A stretch of 45,521 nucleotides of DNA from assembly GCA_020720765.1 (NCBI GenBank), contig DYOB01000010.1, positions 1 to 45,521 on the forward strand, given 5' to 3'. Shown piece after piece: positions 32,466-41,366 of this stretch; positions within the stretch are counted from its first letter, which is position 1; the number at the start of each line of letters is the position of its first letter. The notes below the pieces were generated by a model. The model worked only from the letters and a program-made list of their open reading frames with translations, did not search any database and was not told the DNA's origin. The stretch is from Borreliella garinii. Its GTDB lineage: Bacteria > Spirochaetota > Spirochaetia > JABEVK01. The position numbers were made by a program, and so were the translations under genes.

Positions 32466-34578
32466 TGTTGATATCCTGTATCATAAACTGAAGACTTTCT
32501 TTTCCCTGGTAATAATTTCTCTGAACCTGAAAAGCTACATCGACCTTTTCTTCAAGCTTGTATGCGCCCGCACCCCAGAGATCCGCCCCATCCCATCTTA
32601 TAGCTGGCCACCTTGCATCGCCTATCTGCAGCGAGAGACGGAGGTGCTTGGCGTCTTTACCCAAAGGTTCTGCACTCACAATGTGTACACGTCGGATGGA
32701 GAATGTCAAGGGAGGCCAGGTTTCTCCGTAGGGTTCGAGGGTATCCAGACACCGCATTAAAACTTCGGGGGTCATTAGGTTATGTGGCAGCTCCGCGTCG
32801 ATATTGATCACTTCTTCTGCGGAAGAAGTGTCGAGGGCGAACATCACGGACGTCTTTTCGAGCCTTTCAAGAAATTCAGGAAAACGCTCTCGTGACATTT
32901 GGAAACCCGCTGCGGCCGTGTGACCTCCGAAATCAAGAAAAAGATCCTGGAAGCTTTCCAAAAACTTCCGGGTTTCAAAACCGCGGCACGCCCGAAGACT
33001 GGCGACAAAGTGATCACCAGCCAAACTCATCACAAGGGAGGGGACTCTGAGCATATTCATAAAACGGCTTGAAAGTATCCCTGTGATTCCCCTCGGCAGA
33101 TCGGCGCTGTAAATAAAGGAAAGGGTTTTATATTTTTCGACACTCTGGGAAGCCGCTTCAACAAATTGGTCCCAGCCCTGGGTGCTTAGGAGTTTTCTAT
33201 CCTCGTTAAGCAAAGCAATCTCCCGGGCTAGGGATTTTTGTTCCTCGTCCTTGGTTGTCAATAGCAGGCGTACGCTTTTATCGGGAGTCCCCATTCTCCC
33301 TGTTGCATTGATAAGCGGGGTGAGGTACCAGCTGATATCCTGGGCCCCCAGTTTCTTGGTGCCCAGTTTTGTCTGAAGGATAAGGTTTCTCAAACCTGTG
33401 CGTGAAGTAGAATTGAGAACCTTAAGGCCCTGCCTTACAAGGATGCGGTTTTCATTTTCCAAGGGCATCATATCGGCCAGGGTGCCTAGTGCGACTAGGT
33501 CTAGCTGTTTCAGGAATTCCTGGCTCAACCCCGGTTTGCTCTTATAGAAGTAAGAAGTAAAAAGGCTGATCAGAATATCGAGATCTGTTAGTTCCTGTTC
33601 CTGGTAACGGACCATTCGGCTTCGAGCACGGAGTCCCGGCAGATCAATGCCTGCCAGAGCCGGGTAAGCCTGGACTACCTGTGGAACCATATCGGTGAGA
33701 TGGATGTCGACCCCGCGTCCGAAAATGGTCCTCAGAAGAGATGTTTGTAGAGCGGCTCCGTAAACCAGGATTTCCGTGCCCATCAGAAAACTTGCCAAGG
33801 CCTCCCTTTCCCTGCCTTGTCCATTTTCCTTGAATTCGAGGTTGATGCGCTTGACTTCGAGAAGGTTTACAAGTTTAACAGCTTCGACTTTCAGAAAACC
33901 ATCGGCGGGCGAAGCGTTGAGGATGCAGGTGCTCTGGTTGTACCACTCGGTATCGGCAAACCTCAGAGCCCAACACAACTTGGCAGTAACTGCACAAGCG
34001 GCGAGGTTGGCGTAGGGGTATCTTTCGCCGGGTACCTTGGGGTTGACAATGGCCAAGGCGGAAGGAAGGGTAGAGCCCGCCTCGTGGTGGTCGACAACTA
34101 GGGTATCGATACCGAGAGCCCGGGCGTACTCTATCTCCTGGAAATTCGAAATACCGCAATCCACGGTAATGATCAGGGTCCCTTCTTTCGCTGCAAATTC
34201 GTCGACGGCCCTTTTTGTTAGACCGTAGGGGTCGTCACCGAGGGGAACCCTCCATTCAAGAGTTTTTACCCCGAGGGCGTTAAGGCATTCAACAAGGATA
34301 ACGGTGCTCGTGATGCCATCGGTATCCCGGTCGCCGAAAACCAGGATGGGTTCATCCTCGTCCCGAGCCAAGAGAATTCGGTCGACCATGTCTTCCATTT
34401 GGTTGAAGAGAAAGGGATTATGGGTCCATCTCAGATCATCTTCAAAGAAGAATTTCAGTCTTTCCGGCTGGGTTACGCCGCGCCTGACGAGAATAGCCGC
34501 CTCTAAAGAATCAATTTCAAGTTTTTGCCCCAGGGTTTTCACAAGTTCCTGGTCTAAATCAGCCTTTAGCCATCTCAT
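32455..34578 (-). CDS. recJ: Single-strand-specific 5'-3' exonuclease RecJ
   Basis: DHH exonuclease acting in RecF-pathway recombination and mismatch repair. DHH motifs: VFGDRDTDGITST (I), IITVDCGISN (II), VVDHHEAG (III), NPK and later TLADMMP; the DHHA1 motif GGHTAAAGF is near residue 560, followed by an OB-like C-terminal region. 707 aa, a little longer than typical. It overlaps the pyrimidine phosphorylase stop by one base (TGATG). Confidence 0.95.
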   Translation of the reverse strand: MRWLKADLDQELVKTLGQKLEIDSLEAAILVRRGVTQPERLKFFFEDDLRWTHNPFLFNQMEDMVDRILLARDEDEPILVFGDRDTDGITSTVILVECLNALGVKTLEWRVPLGDDPYGLTKRAVDEFAAKEGTLIITVDCGISNFQEIEYARALGIDTLVVDHHEAGSTLPSALAIVNPKVPGERYPYANLAACAVTAKLCWALRFADTEWYNQSTCILNASPADGFLKVEAVKLVNLLEVKRINLEFKENGQGREREALASFLMGTEILVYGAALQTSLLRTIFGRGVDIHLTDMVPQVVQAYPALAGIDLPGLRARSRMVRYQEQELTDLDILISLFTSYFYKSKPGLSQEFLKQLDLVALGTLADMMPLENENRILVRQGLKVLNSTSRTGLRNLILQTKLGTKKLGAQDISWYLTPLINATGRMGTPDKSVRLLLTTKDEEQKSLAREIALLNEDRKLLSTQGWDQFVEAASQSVEKYKTLSFIYSADLPRGITGILSSRFMNMLRVPSLVMSLAGDHFVASLRACRGFETRKFLESFQDLFLDFGGHTAAAGFQMSRERFPEFLERLEKTSVMFALDTSSAEEVINIDAELPHNLMTPEVLMRCLDTLEPYGETWPPLTFSIRRVHIVSAEPLGKDAKHLRLSLQIGDARWPAIRWDGADLWGAGAYKLEEKVDVAFQVQRNYYQGKESLQFMIQDINNAV

Positions 34579-35882
34579 CAGGATTGGCTCTCGCTAAGTA
34601 TCACTTGAACGGGTTCTGGTTCCTTTTCTTCCACCCTAACCGCACGCTGTACGCGCCCCTTCGCCTCTAAAAGAAGTGCGTCGTCGTCGGCCCAGATAAG
34701 GCAAAGTTCGTCACCTTTTTCAACCTTCCGGCCGCGCGGTTGGAGGATTTGAATCCCAGTATTGGGAAGAATCCTGTCTTCCTTGCGGGCCCGTCCCGCC
34801 CCTATGCTTCCGGCTATCAAACCGATTTCCATTGCATCCCAGGAAGTTACCCACCCACCCCGGTCTGCTTTAACTGCAAGGCAGCAATAAGCACGGCGTT
34901 TACCCCGGTCAGAAAGAACCTTCTCTGGAACACCTCCCTGCGCTTCAATATTCTGTAAAAAGAGTTCCATGGCCGAGCCGTCTGAAAGTTTCCTCCGTCC
35001 CAGCTCAAGTCCTGCCTCCCTTGTGGCCGCCAGTTTTCCGGCAACGAGCATTCGGGCATTGAGTTCGAGTGTCAGCTGAAGAACATCCTCAGGCCCCTTT
35101 CCTTCCAGGATGTCTAGGCTCTCCTCGACTTCCAGCCAGTTTCCCACCATAAGACCGAGGGGTTCCTCCATCCTTGTTACAAGGGCAATCGCGGATTTTC
35201 CTAGAGACCTGGCGGTGCCTGTCAGACTTGCAGCGAGCTTCTCGGCCTCAGCCTGGGTCTTCATAAAAGCGCCTTGCCCGCACTTCACATCAAAGACCAG
35301 GGCATCGGCCCCTTCTGCAAATTTCTTTGAAAGAATGCTGGCAGTAATCAGAGGGATCGATTCAACAGTCGAAGTCACGTCCCTCAAGGAGTAGAGCAAC
35401 CTATCCGCGGGTACCATGGTATCACTCTGCCCGAACATGGCGTACCCGATTTTTTCAAGAAGTTTCCTGACAGACGCTGAATCCTGTTTCGTGGAAAACC
35501 CTGAAATACTTTCAAGTTTATCCAGGGTTCCGCCCGTATGGCCCAAACCCCGTCCGCTCATCATGGGAACTCTGAGTCCGCACGCTGCAGCCAACGGAGC
35601 GAGAGGAAGGCTGATCTTATCCCCAACACCCCCTGTCGAGTGCTTGTCCACAAGGGGCCCAAGACCGCTGAAGTCTAGGATCTCACCCGAATCGATCATC
35701 AGGCGGGTGAGGACGCCGGTCTCTTCATCGTCCATTCCCTGGAAATAAATGGCCATCAGAAGGGAACTGATCTGGTAGTCAGGAATATCTCCCGCCACGT
35801 ACCCCTTCAGAATAAATCCGAGCTCTTCGTGGGTGAGTTTTCTACCCTCTCTCTTTTTTCGGATAACATCAACGGCTCTCAT
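34578..35882 (-). CDS. Pyrimidine-nucleoside (or thymidine) phosphorylase
   Basis: Splits thymidine/uridine with phosphate to base and (deoxy)ribose 1-phosphate. Family signature SGRGLGHTGGTLDKLES (about residues 109-125), substrate loop KHSTGGVGDK and FDVKCGQGAFMK are present. 434 aa matches both DeoA and Pdp; the two differ in specificity and cannot be separated here. AGGAGGG precedes the ATG, which lies 14 nt inside the end of recO. Position between recO and recJ is unusual. Confidence 0.92.
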   Translation of the reverse strand: MRAVDVIRKKREGRKLTHEELGFILKGYVAGDIPDYQISSLLMAIYFQGMDDEETGVLTRLMIDSGEILDFSGLGPLVDKHSTGGVGDKISLPLAPLAAACGLRVPMMSGRGLGHTGGTLDKLESISGFSTKQDSASVRKLLEKIGYAMFGQSDTMVPADRLLYSLRDVTSTVESIPLITASILSKKFAEGADALVFDVKCGQGAFMKTQAEAEKLAASLTGTARSLGKSAIALVTRMEEPLGLMVGNWLEVEESLDILEGKGPEDVLQLTLELNARMLVAGKLAATREAGLELGRRKLSDGSAMELFLQNIEAQGGVPEKVLSDRGKRRAYCCLAVKADRGGWVTSWDAMEIGLIAGSIGAGRARKEDRILPNTGIQILQPRGRKVEKGDELCLIWADDDALLLEAKGRVQRAVRVEEKEPEPVQVILSESQS

Positions 35883-36573
35883 CCTTCCCTCCTGTTGGGA
35901 AAATCATCTTCCAATCGCGTAAAGTTAAAATCTCCCGCCCCATGATCTCGTGCAGTCTCTGGAATACCACCCTTTCTGCGGATTCTATAGAAAAAGGAGT
36001 CTCCAGGGTACCCAGTCCAGACAAGCCGGCATGGAGGAGCCATGAAAGCACTTGGCCCCCATCACTAGAGTAATCCGATTCCGGTGTGTTTTTGCTTGAG
36101 TTATCCTCGTTTTTTTCAAAAGGAGACCCTAAAAAGGACAACCACCGAACACAATAGTGCAAACTCAGCGAACGGATACCCTCTACAGGCCATTTACTTA
36201 AAAGCAAATACGCTTCAAGCAAAAACCTGTAGGCCCCTTCGGGGTCTCCTCCGGCGTGGCCGAGAATAAGCAATTCCGCCCATAGACTTGCGGCGTAGAA
36301 CCTGCCCACATTGTCCCTGACCGTGGAGAAGTCGTGGAGCTCCTTCCAGTCGCTCACCTTCCAATTGTCGGCCGCGGGCTGGTGGTAAAGCCAAACTTCA
36401 AGGTGCCGGAAGGGACTCGAAAGCGGACCAAGCCGGCTTTTCTGGCTACGTGCCCCAAAAACTGTCGCCCTGATCAGCCCGTAATCGGGGCAAAGCAAAA
36501 CAACTCCCCTGTTCTGTTCGCCCAAGGGGTAGTGCTTTATGAGAAGGGCTGTTGTGTGCTGACTGCGATCCAC
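35869..36573 (-). CDS. recO: DNA repair protein RecO
   Basis: RecO loads RecA with RecR and anneals single strands. The N-terminal OB-fold (TTALLIKHYPLGEQNRGVVLLCPDYGLIRATVFGARSQKSRLGPLSSPFRHLEVWLYH) is typical, followed by a helical C-terminal part; the family's C-terminal zinc cysteines are not visible. 234 aa is normal. It starts with GTG and has no clear Shine-Dalgarno or near -10 box, so its start is less certain than others. First gene of recO-phosphorylase-recJ-M23, divergent from lon2. Confidence 0.85.
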   Translation of the reverse strand: MDRSQHTTALLIKHYPLGEQNRGVVLLCPDYGLIRATVFGARSQKSRLGPLSSPFRHLEVWLYHQPAADNWKVSDWKELHDFSTVRDNVGRFYAASLWAELLILGHAGGDPEGAYRFLLEAYLLLSKWPVEGIRSLSLHYCVRWLSFLGSPFEKNEDNSSKNTPESDYSSDGGQVLSWLLHAGLSGLGTLETPFSIESAERVVFQRLHEIMGREILTLRDWKMIFPTGGKDESR

Positions 36574-36603
36574 TGACTTGCTTTAACCGCCCTTGAACAA
36601 TAC

Positions 36604-36620
36604 CTTATTAGAAGAATAAG
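36604..36620. promoter_or_regulatory. Palindrome directly upstream of the lon2 ribosome binding site
   Basis: CTTATT-agaag-AATAAG is a perfect 6-bp inverted repeat, 1 nt before the GAGGA Shine-Dalgarno of lon2. It may be a regulator operator in the 57-nt recO/lon2 divergent gap, or an RNA hairpin in the lon2 leader. Confidence 0.4.
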
Positions 36621-36630
36621 CGAGGATAGA

Positions 36631-38979
36631 ATGAGCGACAACCCCTTGATACCGGCAGACATGCTTTTGCCTCACCGCCTCCTACTCATAGGACTGGAAG
36701 GAAGACCCATATTCCCGGGGGTTTTTACCCCCATCATGATAACAGGAAAGGCCGACATAGAAACGATTGAAGAGGCGACATCCTCATCGAAGGTCATAGG
36801 TTTTGTACTCACGCGGAACGGGGAGGAAAGCGATTCCCCCAAGAGAACCGAGTACTACGAGATGGGAACGGCCGCAAAGATCGTAAAGAAAATCAACCTG
36901 CCCGACGGGGGGCTGAATATCTTCGTCTCAACCATCCGGCGTTTCCGGGTGGTGAAGTTCCAAACGGACGGGGAGCGCAAGTCGGCGATAGTCGAATACC
37001 CGGAGGATGAGGCGCTTCCAAAAGAGGCCTTGGAGATTAAGGCCATGAGCAGGTCGATTCTCACTGAAATCAAACAACTCAGCGACAACAACCCGCTCTT
37101 CTCCGAAGAAATCCGCCTCAACCTGGTCAACATCGACCAGGCTGGAAAACTGGCCGACTTTATCATTGGCATCCTGAACATAGCCAGGGAACACCAGCAG
37201 GAGCTTCTCGAAACTCTAAGCGTGAGAAAGAGACTTGAAAAAGTTCTTATCGCCATTCAGAAAGAGCAGGAACTTCTGAAGATTCAGAAAAAAATATCGA
37301 AACAGATCAACGAAAGAATTGAAAAAAACCAGAGGGAATACTTTCTCCGCGAAGAACTCAAGACAATCCAAAAAGAACTGGGGATCACCACCGATGCAAA
37401 AGGTTCGGACTACCAGAACTTTAAAGAAAAAATCGAGAGTTTCCAGTTCAAGGGTGAACTGAAAGAATCAGTAGAATCCGAACTCGAAAAGTTCGCCCTT
37501 ATGGACCCGAATTCAAGCGAATACATTGTCACCCGGAACTACCTTGAGACTATTGCCAAATTGCCTTGGCTCGACCCTCCTCCTGAAGAAATCGATATGG
37601 CCAAGGCTGAACGGATTCTCAATAAGGACCATTACGGCCTCGAAGACGTCAAGGAACGTATTCTGGAATTTATCGCTGTTCGGAAACTCAAAAAAGATTC
37701 CCGCGGTTCCATCATCTGTTTGATAGGTCCTCCCGGCGTCGGGAAGACGAGCATAGGACGCAGCATAGCCCGGGCCCTCGACAGACCCTTTTTCCGTTTC
37801 AGTGTGGGAGGCATGCGCGACGAGGCCGAGATCAAGGGACACCGTCGAACCTACGTGGGAGCTCTCCCAGGTAAAATCATCCAGGGTTTAAAAATAACTG
37901 GAAGCAAGCGCCCGGTTTTTATGATTGATGAGATCGATAAACTTGCCCAGAGCTACCAGGGAGACCCGAGCTCGGCCCTGCTGGAAGTCTTGGACCCCGA
38001 ACAGAACGTGGCTTTCCGCGACCATTACCTGGACCTCCCCTTCGATATCAGCAAGGTCCTTTTCATTGCCACAGCCAACACCCTGGATACCATTCCCAGA
38101 CCACTCCTGGACAGGATGGAATTGATCCGTCTCAGCGGCTATATCGAAGAAGAGAAAGTGTCTATTGCTACGCGCTACCTGATACCCAAAAGCCAAAACA
38201 GCCACGGCATCCCCAAAACACTGATCAAATTTTCCAAACCCTCGCTGATCAGCATTATCCGGGGTTTTGCACGTGAAGCCGGCGTGCGTAACCTTGAAAA
38301 AGCCATCGACAAGGTTCACCGTAAACTGGCAAGTAAAATCGTGCGGGGCCTGCTCAATGAGAACTTTATCGTCGAGCCAGAAAACCTGAACGAACTCCTC
38401 GGTAAACCCGTGTTTCTTGAAGACGAGGAATTACCCCTGACGCGTCCCGGCATGGTTCTCGGACTAGCTTGGACCTCGCTCGGTGGAAGTGTTTTAACCA
38501 TTGAATCTGAAAAAACTTTTGGAAAAGGCGGCATCCGCCTGACGGGACGTATGGGCGACGTTATGAAAGAAAGCGCCCAGATAGCCTATACCGTCGTTAT
38601 GGCACGCTCGGGCGAAAGGGGGGTTCCCGCTGATTTTTTTGAGAAAAGCACCATCCACCTGCATATTCCCGAAGGAGCAACACCTAAGGACGGTCCTAGT
38701 GCAGGTATTACGATGGCTACGAGTTTTCTCAGCCTCTCCCTGGGTAAAACAATTAAAACAGGTTTTGCCATGACGGGCGAGCTTTCCCTTACAGGCCAGG
38801 TGATGGCCATCGGCGGACTGAAAGAAAAGACTATAGCCGCTCGACGAACGGGTTTAAAAAATGTTATCTTCCCCAAAAGCAACCTCCGCGATTGGGAGGA
38901 AATCCCCGAGTATGTCAGAAAAGGGTTAAAAGCCTATCCTGTCGACCGGGTGGAACAAGTATGGGAGTTGGTATTATGA
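36631..38979 (+). CDS. Second ATP-dependent protease LonA
   Basis: 782 aa, full length. LON N-domain (LLIGLEGRPIFPGVFTPIMITGKA), long coiled coil (KIQKKISKQINERIEKNQREYFLREELKTIQKELG), Walker A GPPGVGKT (about residue 365), Walker B FMIDEIDK, and the proteolytic Ser-Lys pair in KDGPSAG (about 690) and GGLKEK (about 732). All catalytic residues are present. Its N-domain differs clearly from the operon-encoded lon at 2464-4887, so the two are probably specialised paralogues, as reported for Borrelia Lon-1/Lon-2. GAGGA precedes the ATG. Its stop overlaps the M15 peptidase start (ATGA). Confidence 0.95.
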   Translation: MSDNPLIPADMLLPHRLLLIGLEGRPIFPGVFTPIMITGKADIETIEEATSSSKVIGFVLTRNGEESDSPKRTEYYEMGTAAKIVKKINLPDGGLNIFVSTIRRFRVVKFQTDGERKSAIVEYPEDEALPKEALEIKAMSRSILTEIKQLSDNNPLFSEEIRLNLVNIDQAGKLADFIIGILNIAREHQQELLETLSVRKRLEKVLIAIQKEQELLKIQKKISKQINERIEKNQREYFLREELKTIQKELGITTDAKGSDYQNFKEKIESFQFKGELKESVESELEKFALMDPNSSEYIVTRNYLETIAKLPWLDPPPEEIDMAKAERILNKDHYGLEDVKERILEFIAVRKLKKDSRGSIICLIGPPGVGKTSIGRSIARALDRPFFRFSVGGMRDEAEIKGHRRTYVGALPGKIIQGLKITGSKRPVFMIDEIDKLAQSYQGDPSSALLEVLDPEQNVAFRDHYLDLPFDISKVLFIATANTLDTIPRPLLDRMELIRLSGYIEEEKVSIATRYLIPKSQNSHGIPKTLIKFSKPSLISIIRGFAREAGVRNLEKAIDKVHRKLASKIVRGLLNENFIVEPENLNELLGKPVFLEDEELPLTRPGMVLGLAWTSLGGSVLTIESEKTFGKGGIRLTGRMGDVMKESAQIAYTVVMARSGERGVPADFFEKSTIHLHIPEGATPKDGPSAGITMATSFLSLSLGKTIKTGFAMTGELSLTGQVMAIGGLKEKTIAARRTGLKNVIFPKSNLRDWEEIPEYVRKGLKAYPVDRVEQVWELVL

Positions 38980-39764
38980 AAAAAATATTTGGGGTTTTGG
39001 CATTTTTTATTTCTTCAGGTCTCCAGGGTCAATCACTTCACCCGGATTTTAACCTCAGCGCCGTTCAACTTGCCTCGCTGGTGAGTTCACTTCCTCGTGA
39101 AACTCAGGAACTCGTCGCTTCAAGTCCTTCAGAATTTCTGGGGTTGATTTCAGAGATTCTATCCCAGGACAGCCGGTATGTTATACTTGTCGATAAAACC
39201 CACGCGTTGTCCGCGGAAGACGAACCCGAAGACATGGTAAGCCTCGACGACTACCCTGTGAAAGTCAGCCGCCGCGGGATGACCCTGAGAAACGCAATCA
39301 TGCCCGCCGTCCTTGTTCTCACCGAAAAAGCCCGCCAAGCCGGCGCCGAACCCATCATCTCCAGCACTTACAGGAGTTACAGCTACCAGGAAGGTCTTTT
39401 CAACCGTTACGCCGCACGGGACGGAGTGGAACAAGCCAACCGCTACAGCGCCCGTGCGGGTCAGAGTCAGCATCAACTGGGAACAGCCTTCGACCTCGGC
39501 GACATTACGAACGCTTTTGCCACTACTGCAGCGGGAAGATGGATGGCCGAAAACGGCGGAAGTTTTGGTTTCAGTCTTTCGTACCCCCGGGGATACGAAA
39601 GCGAGACTGGATACCAGTGGGAGAGCTGGCACTGGAGGTACATCGGTGTCGCCGCCTGCAAGATGCAGAAAACGTATTTCGAAGACCTTCAGTTTAAACT
39701 TCTTACCTACCTGCACCGTGCGCTCCCTGAATTCCGCAGGGCATGGAAGGGCCGTGGCCCTTAA
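38976..39764 (+). CDS. M15B D-Ala-D-Ala carboxypeptidase (VanY-like), exported
   Basis: 262 aa with a signal peptide (MKKIFGVLAFFISSGLQG). The zinc site of M15B enzymes is visible: SQHQLGTAFDLG (SxHxxGxAxD, about residue 165) and WESWHWRYIG (third histidine, about 220). It trims the terminal D-Ala from peptidoglycan stem peptides. The track start at 38892 is inside lon2; the ATG at 38976 overlaps the lon2 TGA (ATGA), with GGGAG at 8 nt. It overlaps trmL by 11 nt at its end. Confidence 0.9.
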   Translation: MKKIFGVLAFFISSGLQGQSLHPDFNLSAVQLASLVSSLPRETQELVASSPSEFLGLISEILSQDSRYVILVDKTHALSAEDEPEDMVSLDDYPVKVSRRGMTLRNAIMPAVLVLTEKARQAGAEPIISSTYRSYSYQEGLFNRYAARDGVEQANRYSARAGQSQHQLGTAFDLGDITNAFATTAAGRWMAENGGSFGFSLSYPRGYESETGYQWESWHWRYIGVAACKMQKTYFEDLQFKLLTYLHRALPEFRRAWKGRGP

Positions 39765-40254
39765 CCTCGTTCTCGTCGAACCCGAGATTCCCCAGAATAC
39801 GGGGAATATTGCGCGTTCGTGCGCGGCAACCGGAGCGAGGCTCCACCTCGTTCACCCCTTGGGATTTAAAATCAACGACACGAAGCTCAAAAGGGCCGGG
39901 ATGGACTATTGGTACCAGGTGGAAATTATCCATCATGAAAACCTCGAAGCATTCTTGACCTATTCAGGCAATGCCCGTTTGTGGTTCTCCTCGACCAAGG
40001 CTGCTCAGGCTCATTCCCAGGTTGCCTATCAGGATGAGGACTTTATCCTCTTCGGAAAAGAAGGAGCCGGCCTCCCCGAAGATCTCCTCGAAAAAAACCT
40101 TCAACATCTTATCAGAATCCCCATGTTGCCCGACCGCCGCAGCCTCAACCTATCAAGCGCCGCCGCAGTCGTTCTTTTTGAAGCCCTGCGCCAAATGGAT
40201 TTTCCCGATCTCCAGCACTGGGGACCCAAAAGGGACGGCGGCCGTTTTTCGTGA
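39754..40254 (+). CDS. trmL: tRNA (cytidine/uridine-34-2'-O)-methyltransferase TrmL
   Basis: SPOUT (trefoil-knot) methyltransferase acting on the wobble base of tRNA-Leu. VEPEIPQNTGNIAR at the N-terminus, LVHPLGF, WFSSTKA, LFGKEGAGLPE and IPMLPDRRSLNLSSAAAVVLFEAL at the C-terminus match the TrmL subfamily. The track ORF (from 39313) runs backwards through the peptidase gene; the GTG at 39754 gives 166 aa, close to the usual 157. A tRNA-Leu (TAG) gene is at 8282 and a tRNA-Leu (CAG) at 45378; TrmL substrates in E. coli are tRNA-Leu CAA and UAA. Confidence 0.9.
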   Translation: MALNLVLVEPEIPQNTGNIARSCAATGARLHLVHPLGFKINDTKLKRAGMDYWYQVEIIHHENLEAFLTYSGNARLWFSSTKAAQAHSQVAYQDEDFILFGKEGAGLPEDLLEKNLQHLIRIPMLPDRRSLNLSSAAAVVLFEALRQMDFPDLQHWGPKRDGGRFS

Positions 40255-41366
40255 ATGCTGCCTGCCAAGAAAATGAAGCCTACCTGACACAACAGCTGAT
40301 CACTTACCTCGGCAATAAACGCTCGCTTCTGGATTTTATAGGAATTGGAATTCAAAAGGTAAAGGAACGGTTGGGGAAATCAAAAATCCGCAGTCTCGAT
40401 GTTTTCTCCGGGAGCGGTATAGTTTCGAGATACCTAAAAAAGGATTCCTCCTTTTTGATTGCAAACGACATGGAAAACTATTCGGGCATTATCAATAGTT
40501 GCTATCTTTCAAACAGAAGCATAGTTCCGATGGAAGAGCTCCGAGAAATCCACAAAAATTTCTCCGGGATTCTGGCCCGTGATGAAAACCTGCGTGAGGG
40601 CTTTATCCGCCAACTTTATTCGCCCAAGGATATGAACGACATCCAACCGGGCGAACGGTGTTTCTTTACACCCCAGAATGCAGCCTTTCTCGACACAGCG
40701 CGCCAAATGATTGCCACACTACCGGAGGAACTTCAAAAATTCTTTCTCGGGCCGCTTTTTTCCCAAACCTCGATCCATGCCAATACTTCCGGGGTGTTTA
40801 AAGGCTTTTATAAGGACTCAAGCACTCGTCTTGGGCAATTCGGAGGGACAAAAAAGGACGCACTGACTAGAATTCTGGGCAGGATGGAGCTCGTGTTTCC
40901 TGTCTTTAGTAACTTCGAGTGCACCTTCCAAGTGACCAAGGGCGACGCCAACCTAATGGTCGAGACTTTCGACGAAGTAGATTTAGCCTACCTCGACCCT
41001 CCCTATAACCAGCACCCTTATGGGTCGAACTACTTCATGCTCAACCTTATAGCGGAATATCAAAAGCCTTCCGAAGTGAGCCTTGTTTCCGGAATCCCTG
41101 ACGATTGGAACCGCTCAGAATATAATAAAAGGAATAAGGCTCTAGAAACAATGGCCGACCTTGTCGAAAAAATCCGTTCCCGTTTTCTTTTAATTTCCTT
41201 TAATTCAGAGGGTTTTATCTCTCGGGAGTCGATGGTCAAACTTCTTGAAAAATATGGTAAGGTCGAGATTTTGGAAACCCGCTACAATACTTTTCGGGGA
41301 AGCAGAAACTTAAAAGCACGGGAGCTCCACCTGAGTGAATACCTCTTTCTTGTGGAGAAATCCTAG
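40251..41366 (+). CDS. D12-class N6-adenine DNA methyltransferase, no restriction partner nearby
   Basis: 371 aa. Alpha-group motif order: motif X ITYLGNKRSLLDFI (residues about 17-30), SAM motif I DVFSGSGIVSRYL (about 50), catalytic motif IV LDPPYNQHPYGSNYF (about 247), placing it with Dam/D12-type adenine methylases. The target sequence cannot be read from the protein. The neighbours are trmL and an ABC transporter, with no endonuclease, so it looks solitary. The GTG start overlaps the trmL stop (GTGA). Its TAG overlaps the convergent permease stop (CTAG). Base use does not stand out from its neighbours by eye. Confidence 0.88.
   Translation: MNAACQENEAYLTQQLITYLGNKRSLLDFIGIGIQKVKERLGKSKIRSLDVFSGSGIVSRYLKKDSSFLIANDMENYSGIINSCYLSNRSIVPMEELREIHKNFSGILARDENLREGFIRQLYSPKDMNDIQPGERCFFTPQNAAFLDTARQMIATLPEELQKFFLGPLFSQTSIHANTSGVFKGFYKDSSTRLGQFGGTKKDALTRILGRMELVFPVFSNFECTFQVTKGDANLMVETFDEVDLAYLDPPYNQHPYGSNYFMLNLIAEYQKPSEVSLVSGIPDDWNRSEYNKRNKALETMADLVEKIRSRFLLISFNSEGFISRESMVKLLEKYGKVEILETRYNTFRGSRNLKARELHLSEYLFLVEKS

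Noticed and set aside
36573-36600. recO as an eighth leaderless gene
   Set aside because: The hexamer at the right distance (TAAAGC) is poor and no -35 fits, so I left it out of the set.
39313-39753. Upstream part of the 313-aa ORF that contains trmL
   Set aside because: This part runs out of frame through the M15 peptidase gene; TrmL homology begins only at the GTG at 39754.
40251-41366. Restriction-modification system
   Set aside because: Only the methylase is present; both neighbours have clear unrelated functions (trmL and an ABC permease).
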